This document shows positions 18,162 to 27,500 of a stretch of DNA of 64,000 nucleotides, in pieces. The translations under genes and the position numbers were made by a program. Every line of letters begins with the position of its first letter. Position 1 is the stretch's first letter. Source of the stretch: Paenibacillus arenosi (GTDB taxonomy: Bacteria > Bacillota > Bacilli > Paenibacillales > Paenibacillaceae); assembly GCF_014841135.1 (NCBI RefSeq), contig NZ_JACYTN010000020.1:1-64000 (forward strand), in the 5' to 3' direction. The notes under the pieces are model-generated. The model was given only the letters and a program-made list of their open reading frames with translations, made no database searches and was not told the origin of the DNA.

Positions 18162-19475
18162 TTACTTGCTCACTTTCGATGAAGTCAGATCAAGCACACC
18201 TTGATAGATCGTATCAAACAGCTCAGGCAGATGCTCTTCTTCAATACAAGAGAACGCAACGCGCAGATCCGTCTCACCTAATGCGATCGTACCGATGCCG
18301 TACTGCTCCAGCAAGTGGATACGTAGATCTTCAGCAGACACCTTGCTTAGACGCAAGCACATAAAGTAGCCGGAGTTGAACGGATAATAGGTCCAAGCGC
18401 CTGCATATTTGCCACTGTCAAGCAATGATTTGACAACATTCGCACGAGCTTTCATAATATTGAACTTTTCTTGTTTCTGTTCTGCATAGGCAGGTGACTG
18501 TAGCGCCTTAAGCACGAAGGTTTGAGAAGGATGAGGGCCGCTCGAGATCGTCGAACGAATAATTCCCATCGTCTTCTGCTCCAAGGCGGCAAGTAATTTC
18601 TCAGAAGTGGATGCATAGGTGATGAACCCGACACGGAAGCCCCATACATATTCTTCTTTTGTTGCGCCATCTACCTTCACTGCAAGTACATTTGGATGGA
18701 GAGATGCTAACGCCCCGAATAGAGATTCTTGGACAGAATCTTCAAAGAACAAGCCATAGTAAGCATCGTCTGAAACGACGACAAGCTTCATTCCGTTTTC
18801 TGCTGCTTCTTTAATAACAGCAACGATAGCTTGCGCTTCTTCTGCTCCAGGTGTATATCCTGTTGGATTGTTCGGGAAGTTAAGCAAAATAATTGCTTTT
18901 CCTTTGCTGCTGTGAGCTTGAAGCACCTGACGAAGACCTTCACTATTGAATTTCATTTCGTCATTATATAGAGGGTAGTAAGCGATTTGTGCACCACGAC
19001 GAATATTAAAAGTCAGCTCATAGTTCTCCCAGTTCTTATCAGGCATAACGACGATATCATCTTCATCTGCAAATAAGTCTGCAACGATGCTTAAGCCATG
19101 CGTCAATGCATTTGTTACGATAGGATTACTAATAAGCTTCCCTTCCAAAGAAGGTGTTTCTTTAAAAATTTTGTCCTTCCAAATGCTGCGCAGCTCAGGC
19201 TTTCCAGCAGGAGGGGCATACGGATAAAGATCTTTTGGTTCAAAGGCGGACAATTGATCTTGGATGACTTTTAGATGCATAGGTCCTTTGCCTTCTGTTG
19301 CAATACCGATTGTAGCATTGAATTTTTTCGCTTTAGCAGATGCTTCAGCCGATTGGTTCAAAATTCCCTCTTTAGGGAAATAAATGAGCTGTCCAAGGCG
19401 GGATAACATGCTGTACACGTGTTCATTTTCTTGACGAATAGATTCATTCAATTGTTGAGCTAGTGGGTTCATCAT
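18162..19475 (-). CDS. PLP-dependent class I/II aminotransferase
   Basis: A 437-aa aminotransferase of fold type I. Family landmarks: LYPYAPPAGKPELR near the start, LNFPNNPTGY (substrate-side Asn), VVSDDAYYGL (PLP-ring Asp and phenol-binding Tyr) and VDGATKEEYVWGFRVGF containing the PLP-linking Lys (GATKE) and the phosphate-binding Arg. The substrate is not evident; aspartate- or tyrosine-type enzymes share this pattern. I chose ATG 19475 (MMNPLAQQ), six bases after GGAAGG; the upstream in-frame ATG at 19496 lies before that site. It is convergent with ecsB and divergent from the AraC gene. Confidence 0.88.
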   Translation of the reverse strand: MMNPLAQQLNESIRQENEHVYSMLSRLGQLIYFPKEGILNQSAEASAKAKKFNATIGIATEGKGPMHLKVIQDQLSAFEPKDLYPYAPPAGKPELRSIWKDKIFKETPSLEGKLISNPIVTNALTHGLSIVADLFADEDDIVVMPDKNWENYELTFNIRRGAQIAYYPLYNDEMKFNSEGLRQVLQAHSSKGKAIILLNFPNNPTGYTPGAEEAQAIVAVIKEAAENGMKLVVVSDDAYYGLFFEDSVQESLFGALASLHPNVLAVKVDGATKEEYVWGFRVGFITYASTSEKLLAALEQKTMGIIRSTISSGPHPSQTFVLKALQSPAYAEQKQEKFNIMKARANVVKSLLDSGKYAGAWTYYPFNSGYFMCLRLSKVSAEDLRIHLLEQYGIGTIALGETDLRVAFSCIEEEHLPELFDTIYQGVLDLTSSKVSK

Positions 19476-19720
19476 CTTCATCCTTCCAGCGTCCATAATA
19501 ATCGGTTACACAATGCCTTTATTATAGCACTCGTAGAAGAGAACGTCATCGTTACGTTGGAAAAGGGTGGATATTTATTGGCCGATATTTCGAAAAAGAA
19601 GAACCTGAACAAAACAGAAGAGGAAAACATGTAATTAATTATCGAAATGAGCAGGAAAAAAGCTTATGCTTATATAAATGAAATAGAATTCGTATAAGCA
19701 CGGAAAGGGGAGTATACAGA

Positions 19721-20506
19721 TTGCTGCACGCATCAGCGACTTCTTATGTACTTAAGCCAGGAATTGCTAAAATTACTTGTGAGCCGAATTGGAAATGGCT
19801 AAAGCGGGAGAAGCCGCTGGAAAACTTCGACTTATTCTATGTTTGGAGTGGAGAAGGACAAGTCGTGCTCAATGATCAACCTTATGAAGTAAGTAAGGGA
19901 AGCTGCTTCTTATTCAGACCTGGCGATCATACGAGTGCAACACATCATCCGCAGAAGCCATTAACGCTTACCTACATTCATTTCAATATTGATGCTGGTG
20001 TGACGGAGATACCGAAGCCTTATCGACAGTTAACGGAGACCGTAGACTTTGAACACTTGCTGGCACGATTCGTTCGATTGCATGTGACTCAACCCTTTGG
20101 AGCTGAGGTGGAAACACAGCTTGTATTGAAGCAGCTTATGATATATTTGCTGCGTGACGAGTGTGAAGAACCACAAGATCGGAAATTGAGCCAGCAGTTA
20201 ACGACTTCTGTTCACGAAGTTGCTAACTATATTCGGCAAAATCCAGGACTTTCTCATCGAATCGAAGATTTAGCCAAGCGGGCACAGCTGTCACCGCGTT
20301 ACTTCTCTGTGAAATTCAAAGAGCTGATAGGGGTATCTGTGCAAAATTACATTATTCGTTCACGTATTGAGCGGGCTGAGCATTTGCTTCATCATGCAGG
20401 CATGAATGTGACGGAGGTAGCTGACGCCTTGGGCTATCGAGATATTTTCTTCTTCAGTAGGCAGTTCAAGCAATACACGGGAAGAAGTCCTTCTGAAATA
20501 AGATAG
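19721..20506 (+). CDS. AraC-family transcriptional regulator with cupin sensor domain
   Basis: A 261-aa regulator. Residues ~25-110 form a cupin-like effector domain (YVWSGEGQVVLNDQPYEVSKG, the usual beta-barrel spacing with RPGDHTSATHH). Residues ~165-261 carry two helix-turn-helix units with the AraC signature (ADALGYRDIFFFSRQFKQYTG). Proteins of this class usually sense a sugar and activate neighbouring catabolic genes; the target here is unclear because the neighbours are unrelated. It starts with TTG 19721 behind AAAGGGG. A 245-base region separates it from the divergent aminotransferase and should hold both promoters. Confidence 0.88.
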   Translation: MLHASATSYVLKPGIAKITCEPNWKWLKREKPLENFDLFYVWSGEGQVVLNDQPYEVSKGSCFLFRPGDHTSATHHPQKPLTLTYIHFNIDAGVTEIPKPYRQLTETVDFEHLLARFVRLHVTQPFGAEVETQLVLKQLMIYLLRDECEEPQDRKLSQQLTTSVHEVANYIRQNPGLSHRIEDLAKRAQLSPRYFSVKFKELIGVSVQNYIIRSRIERAEHLLHHAGMNVTEVADALGYRDIFFFSRQFKQYTGRSPSEIR

Positions 20507-20647
20507 CGGAGTCGGTGATACTTTTTACACGATTGTGCGTACATATTAAGGCGCTGTGGAAGCAGCTGCTGGTATGAGGAATGAAATACAGCCTCTTTCT
20601 ATGATAAAATAAGCTTACATAACTTAATAGTTAAAGAGGGGATTAAT

Positions 20648-20998
20648 TTGTCCAATCAAACTAATTTGAAAGAGTATGGCATTCTGTTAACCGCAATCGA
20701 AGTTCATGGCAAAGAATTTTCTTCTCGCATGCGCGGTTACGACTCAGATGAGGTCAATCTATTTTTGGACCAAATTATTAAAGACTATCAAGCATTTGAA
20801 CATGTAATTGCGGATCTTGAGAAAGAAAATAATGAATTGAAGCGTAAGTTGAATCAGTCGGCGCATCCTGCGAACATTAGTGCTCCTGTGCCCAACTCAG
20901 CAAACTCTGCAAGCCCTACACAATCTCAGCAGCTTGAAGATTTGTTGAACCGCGTTCGCGACTTGGAGTTTCATTGTTGGGGAAGAACAAAAGGGTAA
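20648..20998 (+). CDS. gpsB: Cell-division protein GpsB (DivIVA-like)
   Basis: A 116-aa coiled-coil protein. The N-terminal DivIVA-type domain reads LTAIEVHGKEFSSRMRGYDSDEV then FLDQIIKDYQAFE, followed by a coiled coil (LEKENNELKRKLNQ) and a Pro/Ser/Ala linker. The end LLNRVRDLEFHCWG resembles the C-terminal trimerisation helix of GpsB. GpsB shuttles penicillin-binding protein 1 between septum and side wall. Length and the end motif favour GpsB over full DivIVA (~160 aa or more). TTG start behind AGAGGGG. It stands alone, with a terminator downstream. Confidence 0.8.
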   Translation: MSNQTNLKEYGILLTAIEVHGKEFSSRMRGYDSDEVNLFLDQIIKDYQAFEHVIADLEKENNELKRKLNQSAHPANISAPVPNSANSASPTQSQQLEDLLNRVRDLEFHCWGRTKG

Positions 20999-21032
20999 CG
21001 AATATACAGATTCAGAACCTGAATAGGCAACC

Positions 21033-21083
21033 AAAAAAGCATCCCATGTACGATTTGTATCGTATTACGGGATGCTTTTTTGG
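21033..21083 (+). terminator. Terminator between gpsB and psd
   Basis: AAAAAAGCATCCC ... GGGATGCTTTTTT with an inner TACGAT / ATCGTA; bidirectional, serving both convergent genes. Confidence 0.93.
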
Positions 21084-21109
21084 TTTGTTTCGTTCTGACA
21101 GAGGGCTAA

Positions 21110-21925
21110 TTAGTTTAGCGGTCGTTTCGCTGACTTGGTATGAAGGGTACCTAGTGATTCCCCCATCCTTACGCGTGAACCAAGCTCTAAATCAGCACTT
21201 GGCGAGAAGGTGCCGTTCTCTGTAAGCAGAACGATCGTAGAACCGAATTCAAAATATGCCATATCTTGTCCACGCTCATAAGCAGGGAGCACGGCATCGT
21301 CTGTATAACGAATGCTGCTTACATTTAATGCTCCGACCTTAACGACAGATACCTCGCCCTGTTCATGGCGAATATACGTGATCAGACGCTCATTGCGACT
21401 GAGTACTCTCGGCATATGGCGCAGACCGAAGTCGTTCACAGGATAAACTTTACCTGGTACATGCTCACTTTCGACAGTTGTGCCTGTTACAGGGGCATGG
21501 ATCCGATGGTAATCGGTAGGGCTCAAGTAAAGAACGAAGAAATATCCATTCTTGTACTTCTGAGCATGAGGAGACTGATGCAGTAGTTCCTCCAAGGTGT
21601 AGTCTTGTCCTTTGACATTAAGAATAACACCTTCCTTGATCGTGCCCATTCCGGTAATAAGCGCGTCAACAGGACTTAGCAATCTGTCGGTCTCCTGTAC
21701 GAGCGGGCGCATGCCTGGCTTTAGCTTTCTTGTGAAAAAATCATTCAATGTCGCATACTCGTGCATAGCTTTCTCTGCTTCTTCCACGTTAATTCCGTAC
21801 GACTTGGCGAATCGTGGAATAAGGCGGCGGCTAGCTTGAGAGTTGGCAAACGACCCTGCTGCTTGTGACACCCACTTGCGGGATGACAGCTCCGTTAACA
21901 GACGCAACAATCGCTTCATCATCAT
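21110..21925 (-). CDS. psd: Phosphatidylserine decarboxylase proenzyme
   Basis: A 271-aa enzyme that converts phosphatidylserine to phosphatidylethanolamine at the membrane. Visible landmarks are LSPVDALITGMG, the YHRIHAP active-site His segment, and the self-cleavage site FGST near residue 223, where Ser becomes the pyruvoyl group. The usual LGST is FGST here, a common variant. The C-terminus is the short alpha chain. The ATG at 21925 has AGGTGAT upstream; two further in-frame ATGs follow directly. It is monocistronic and convergent with gpsB. Confidence 0.93.
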   Translation of the reverse strand: MMMKRLLRLLTELSSRKWVSQAAGSFANSQASRRLIPRFAKSYGINVEEAEKAMHEYATLNDFFTRKLKPGMRPLVQETDRLLSPVDALITGMGTIKEGVILNVKGQDYTLEELLHQSPHAQKYKNGYFFVLYLSPTDYHRIHAPVTGTTVESEHVPGKVYPVNDFGLRHMPRVLSRNERLITYIRHEQGEVSVVKVGALNVSSIRYTDDAVLPAYERGQDMAYFEFGSTIVLLTENGTFSPSADLELGSRVRMGESLGTLHTKSAKRPLN

Positions 21926-22075
21926 TTGTTATCACCTATATTGTTGGCGCCTTAATAGGCGTCCGTAGTCATCATGGAAACTGTCGCTTCCTTTCGACTA
22001 TCTTGACATAGAACGCTTTATTTTTCAATAACGGATCTGGCATTCGTAAGCCGAGCTGCTAAATCATTCGATCAC

Positions 22076-23197
22076 TTAGGAAGGAGAAGAGGGTGATTGG
22101 AGCAGACTGGCTCCATATGCAATAGGGTTCTCATACGTATTTTTCCATAATTGAAGCAGCTTTGCTTCTTTGAAACTATAGCGTTGATCACGACCGTTGC
22201 ATTCAATAAATAGCGGACAACCATCAGGGGATATGCCAATGTCGAGTCCAAAATCAGCGACATGCGGAAGCGTATTGGCGAGTACATGAGCAATGTGCAG
22301 TGAGAAGTTGGATACACGATTCAATAAAACATCAGCAGTGAAGGTAGGTAGTGACGTTCCGACTAGTTGCTCAAAAGGAACAACAGCTCCACCTTGAGCT
22401 ACATTCGTTACAAAGGTTGTCGTAGGAGCTACTTTGCCGACGACACCGGTAATTTTCCAATTGCGGTCCGAACACTTCTGTACGGAAACACGCAGATCGA
22501 ATGGTCTTCCGCCGTGTTTGGATAAAGGCAAGGTTTGCTGAACGAGATACGTGGTTTTAGCTTTGCGGATCCGATTGAGAATGACTTGTGGGATAACATC
22601 TCCTCTCGTGCTCTGCTGCTGCCAGCGCTGTTTACCCAGTCGTGGGGTAGTCGGATAAATAGCCTGCCAGCCGTGGGAGGTACGTTCCATTTTCATAATG
22701 CCTTTCCCAACACTGCTATTGTTTGGTTTCAAGATGAGCGAATGATGTCGTTTCATAAGCGTATGAATCGTTTCTTCCGAAGCAATCTCGGTCTCAGGGA
22801 GGAATGGATAGAGGTAAGGGTCTTTACGGAGAATTTCATGAATCGTCATTTTACCGTAGCGATTCACTTGATTGTATAAGATGTAGCCGCGATCAATGAT
22901 AGATTGAATTTTTCGATCATAGCGGGGGTTTGTATAAATGGCACGATTATGAATAACGCGAGGCAGCGCAATTTTGCGAGAAACATAATGCTTGCCTTGG
23001 CGCATATAGGCTTTTACCTGCATAGAATGCATATCTACGTCTTCAAGGCGAAAGTAGACGGGGATAACCTCGTGCCGGGAGGCCGCTTCCTCATACCATG
23101 CTAACTTCTCTTGCCCTGTCTTGCCAACAGCTACGCCACGAAGCATACGATCATTGAACAATATACCGATACGTTTATACATGGAGCTGTTGGACAT
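22076..23197 (-). CDS. YheC/YheD-family spore-coat-associated ATP-grasp protein
   Basis: A 373-aa protein of the YheC/YheD family, whose B. subtilis members are found in the spore coat. The ATP-grasp part spans residues ~150-360: LILKPNNSSVGKG (ATP-binding loop), PFDLRVSVQK, then VADFGLDIGISPDG and FIECNGRDQRYSF (metal-binding Glu/Asn). Such enzymes ligate carboxylates to amines; the substrate is unknown. ATG 23197 lies eight bases after GAGGTG; TTG 23203 is a possible alternative. It is divergent from the glycosyltransferase that opens the giant-protein locus, which supports a spore-surface context. Confidence 0.85.
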   Translation of the reverse strand: MSNSSMYKRIGILFNDRMLRGVAVGKTGQEKLAWYEEAASRHEVIPVYFRLEDVDMHSMQVKAYMRQGKHYVSRKIALPRVIHNRAIYTNPRYDRKIQSIIDRGYILYNQVNRYGKMTIHEILRKDPYLYPFLPETEIASEETIHTLMKRHHSLILKPNNSSVGKGIMKMERTSHGWQAIYPTTPRLGKQRWQQQSTRGDVIPQVILNRIRKAKTTYLVQQTLPLSKHGGRPFDLRVSVQKCSDRNWKITGVVGKVAPTTTFVTNVAQGGAVVPFEQLVGTSLPTFTADVLLNRVSNFSLHIAHVLANTLPHVADFGLDIGISPDGCPLFIECNGRDQRYSFKEAKLLQLWKNTYENPIAYGASLLQSPSSPS

Positions 23198-23325
23198 AGA
23201 CAATGCACCTCACTCGGATAATCGTTATGTAAGCTTTCCGAATCCATTGTATGCATGCAAGAATAAGTTTGTTTGGGCTTGTGCAGATGAGCGATATGAA
23301 CATTGTTGAGGAAAGGAGGTGCGCT

Positions 23326-24501
23326 GTGAGAATTCCAAGAGTAGCGATCATTACACCGGGTACTTTTCCTATACCATCTGGTTCCAGTAGTTCAGTTGAG
23401 CGAGTCGTTGAGCATGTGGTCAGCTTATCTCAATCTTCAATGAAGGCGGTTATCTATAGCAGGCGTTGGCCAGGGCAAAGTTCGTATGGCTATGTGGGGG
23501 ATGTGCCTTGTGTACGAGTTTCATCATCAGGCGGTCGAGCGTATGTCAAGCAAGTGATCCGCCAACTTCGCTCTTATAAACCGGATATTATTCAGATTGA
23601 AAATAGACCTCGTTTTGTACGTATGCTTCAGCGAGCGTTTCCCCATGCACGAATCTGGCTGAGTCTGCATTCGCTAACGTTTATTTCGTCGAAATATGTA
23701 CCGAGACATGTGTTAGTTGGGATGTTACAGAAAGTGGAGCGAATTTGGGTAAACAGTCACTATTTATACCGCCAAGTAGCCGCGTTGGCTCCATCATGCG
23801 CTGCTCGAATGGTTATCAATCCGCTTGGCGTTGATATAAAACGGTTCAAGTCGCGTTGGAGCTTAGAGGGGGCTGCAGCACATGTCGAAGGCAAGCGATT
23901 AAACGGCTGGGAGCATAAGCAAATTGTCATGTACGTTGGACGTCTCATTCCGTTAAAAGGGGTTCATTATTTTTTACAAGCTATTCCACAATTAGTAGAG
24001 AAGCATCCGAACACGATGTTTGTTGTAGTGGGCAGCGCTTTCTATGGCTCAACTCGCAAGACGAAGTATGTGCGCAAATTGGAGCAGTGGGGAAGTCGCT
24101 ACCCTCATCATGTTCGGTTCATTCCTTATGTGCAGCATGAAGATGTTCCGAAGTGGTATGCAATGGCTGATGTTGTCGTTGTACCTTCTGTCGATAAGGA
24201 AGCATTTGGTCTCGTAAATGTGGAAGCGATGGCAACAGGCGTACCCATTGTTGCTTCACGGGCGGGCGGCATTCAAGAGGTAATTTTGAATGAAGAGACA
24301 GGAATTTTAGTATCGCCTACCCAGTTAAAGTTGCAATTAGGCAGTGCTATTACTCGATTATTGGAGAACGCTGGGCTTCGAGAACGACTGGGGCGTGCAG
24401 GTGTGCGGCGTGTTGAACAATTTTTTACATGGGAGCATACAGCAGAGCGGTGGATGAATGAGGTTCGAGCAAGTGACAGCGGTACACCAGCCCGCATATG
24501 A
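23326..24501 (+). CDS. Family 4 glycosyltransferase (GT-B fold), YtcC-like
   Basis: A 391-aa retaining GT-B enzyme. The N-terminal half opens VAIITPGTFPIPSGSSSSVE. The C-terminal half holds the nucleotide-sugar site: MYVGRLIPLKGVHYFL, the YVQHEDVPKWYAMADVVVVPS region and the E-x7-E motif in EAFGLVNVEAMATGVPIVAS. B. subtilis spore-coat glycosyltransferases such as YtcC are similar in type. I chose GTG 23326, seven bases after AAAGGAGG; an in-frame ATG at 23251 lies before that site. Its stop codon is 43 bases before the giant gene, so the two are probably in one unit. Confidence 0.88.
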   Translation: MRIPRVAIITPGTFPIPSGSSSSVERVVEHVVSLSQSSMKAVIYSRRWPGQSSYGYVGDVPCVRVSSSGGRAYVKQVIRQLRSYKPDIIQIENRPRFVRMLQRAFPHARIWLSLHSLTFISSKYVPRHVLVGMLQKVERIWVNSHYLYRQVAALAPSCAARMVINPLGVDIKRFKSRWSLEGAAAHVEGKRLNGWEHKQIVMYVGRLIPLKGVHYFLQAIPQLVEKHPNTMFVVVGSAFYGSTRKTKYVRKLEQWGSRYPHHVRFIPYVQHEDVPKWYAMADVVVVPSVDKEAFGLVNVEAMATGVPIVASRAGGIQEVILNEETGILVSPTQLKLQLGSAITRLLENAGLRERLGRAGVRRVEQFFTWEHTAERWMNEVRASDSGTPARI

Positions 24502-24503
24502 TA
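24476..24503 (+). promoter_or_regulatory. Candidate sigma-K-type promoter for the giant gene
   Basis: The -10 CATATGATA fits CATAnnnTA (24495-24503), and GACA places the -35 AC at 24476-24477, 17 bases upstream. A start near 24510 would give a leader of about 35 bases containing AAAGGAG. A match to such a short consensus can arise by chance. Confidence 0.35.
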
Positions 24504-24544
24504 CCCTAGGCTTAGACTGCAGCCCGCAAGAAAGGAGAGAACTC

Positions 24545-27500
24545 ATGAAGAAGAAGAAAATAACACGACCTCTTCAACCTACTGCCCAGAAGCCGAAGAA
24601 ACCACTCTATTACGTTGATAATCCACATACATCCGAGCTTGGTATGTTGGATAAGATGATGAAGAAAAAAGGGCATGATACGAGACATAAGCAGGCAAAG
24701 CTCAACGCTTTGGCCGAATTGCCACATATGTCTTCAGAGTTGGATGAGATCGATCTGATGGAAGATCAGGAAGATGGTTTCTTTGTAAAGTCAGGTCGCC
24801 ATTCATCGGATATATTTGAATCGGAGGATCACGATGAAGGAAATGAGCATGTTTTTGAGGAGGATGAATTAGAAGGGACGGAGACAGATTCTGCTGCATC
24901 CCATCAAGATTCAGCTGAGCAGCTTGAGCATGGGAGGATAACTCCATTAGCTGATGAGAATGAGTTTGAAGCAGGAGAACATGAACCGGAAATTTCATCT
25001 CGGGAAGCAGGGAGAGTTGGGGAGCGGAAAGAGCGTTATGAGCGTCAAGAGCGTCAAGAGCGCCATGAACGGAGAGGAAGACGAGAGACAGCGGAAGAGG
25101 AAGAAGCATCTCCCCATGCTTCCAGTCGCTCAGAACACACTCGATCCCAGAAGCGCTCGCAGGATCGATCTCAAGAACGTTCAAGACGCAGAGAACCAGA
25201 GCAGGCTGCTCAGGAAGATGATTCGGCAGACGTAATTACTGGAGTAGAGAAGCACCAATCTGCATCGGCTTCGTCTCCTGCTCAGGAAGTAGAGTCGGAT
25301 GAAAAAGGATCACGTAAAAAGGCGACATCCACACAAGAGGATAAGCAGCACTCAACCACTTCTGCGCAAGAGGAACGGCAAACTGCGAATAAAGAGCAGT
25401 GGATTGCGGAGAAGCGGGGATCTCAACGTTCTAAAGCATTTATATACACAGACGACATCGCAGCTGAAGCGGTAACGACGGAGAAAATAGCGCCTCACGC
25501 CATCGATGGCAGCAAGCTGAAACGCGAGAGCGTTGATACGGATACAATTCGCGATTATGCGATAAATGCGATCAAAATAGCTGATGGTGCAGTGACGGGA
25601 TCAAAGCTTGCACTAGAATCGATCGCAGGTGAACATCTGATTCGCAATGCTATATCAGGTGGGAAAATTCGGGATCGTTCGATTACAGGAGAGAAGATCC
25701 GTGACGGGAGCATAACATCTGAGAAGCTTGCTGATAAAACGATTGATTCCTCTAAAATTGCAGAAGGTTCAATCGATACGAAACATTTGCGGGCGCTCAT
25801 TATTTCCAATGAATTGATTCAAGATCATTCCATCACCGCAGATAAAATTCGAAGCGGCTCCATTCATACGGAGAATCTTGCTAACGAGAGCGTGGATACT
25901 TCCAAGCTTGGAGAAGAAGCAGTTACGACATCTAAGTTAAGAAATGGTGCAGTAACCGCGGAGAAGCTTGCGCTAGGAAGTATTAGCAAGGAACATTTAT
26001 CGAATAACAGTGTGTCAGGCAGTGCGATTGCCGATCACACGGTAGAAAGCCGGCATATTGCGGAAGAGCAAGTACTGACGGAGCATTTGGCTGCAGGGGC
26101 AGTCAGTGCGCAAAATATCCAAAAAAACGCCGTACAAGGTCAGCATATCTCAGTTGGTGCGATCCAATCTCAACATCTGCAAGAATACGCGATTCGTCAA
26201 GAACATATCGGCCAAGGTGAAATTCAAAGTTGGAACTTGTCAGACCATGCGATTACTTCTGGCAAATTAGCCGATCAAGCGGTTACGACGATCAAGCTTG
26301 TAGAACAAGCAATTACATCTTCCAAAATAGCCGATCAAAGTATCGTGCCGTCCAAAATCGCGGAAGAAGCCATTCAATCTCGCCATATTGCGAGACAATC
26401 AATAGAAGGTCCACATATTGCACCTGCTGCAGTAGAAAGTCAACATATAAGCCATGATAGTATACGGCGTGAGCATATTAAAAATGAGTCCATCGATGAG
26501 CGGCATTTGAGCGATGGTGCAGTTACATCCTACATTCTTGCTCCTGAAGCGGTACAATCGAATCATATTGATAAGCGTGCCGTAGCTACCGAACATATTC
26601 AAGACAGTGCTATTCATACTCCCCAAATCGCGACCAGCGCTATCGTATCTGAACATTTAACCGATGCCGTTGTCACTCGCAACAAGCTTGCAGATTGGAG
26701 TGTAACATCCGCCAAATTGGCCGATGATAGTGTACAGTCACGACACTTGCAGCAGAGCTCTGTCACCTCACAAGCAATCGCATCTGGTTCCATCCTCGAT
26801 ACTCACATTGCACCTGACGCTATCCATTCCAGCCATATACGTGCCCAAACCATTGATACTGGCATGCTAAGAAATGAAAGTATTTCTAGCGAGAAGTTGA
26901 TGACTCAAGTCGTCCGAGATCGTCATATTGGTCCTGGTGTTGTGTTCTCTCATCATTTAGCAGATTACGTCGTGACTTCACTCAAGTTATCGCCGGAAAG
27001 CGTCTCTACAGATAAAATTAGCGACATGGCCGTAACGGCAAGCAAGATCGCCCAGCAAAGTGTGACGGGAGATAAAATTGCCGCAGACAGTATTGAAACG
27101 GCTCATCTCATTGATGGCGCAGTGACGAGTGACATTATAAGCAATCATGCCATTCAATCTAGTCACTTGGCCGCAGGTATTATCTCTACAGAGCATTTAC
27201 AGGCAGAAGCTGTAGCGGAGCATAATATTGCTTCAGAAGCGATAACGACGGAGAAGATTGCTCCACAAAGTATTCTCTCGAAACAATTGGCGATTGGCAG
27301 TGTTCGTTCTCCACATATTGCTGATGAATCCATTAGCAGCGGGCATTTGCAGCTTAACAGTGTGAGTACCGCTCATATTCAATTACAGGCGGTTACTGAG
27401 CAGCAATTATCGGAAGGCAGTGTAGGTGCTGCCCAGTTACAGCTCGACAGTGTGAGCGATTCCCACATTCGAGAAGGCAGCATTTCTTCAGCGCATCTAC

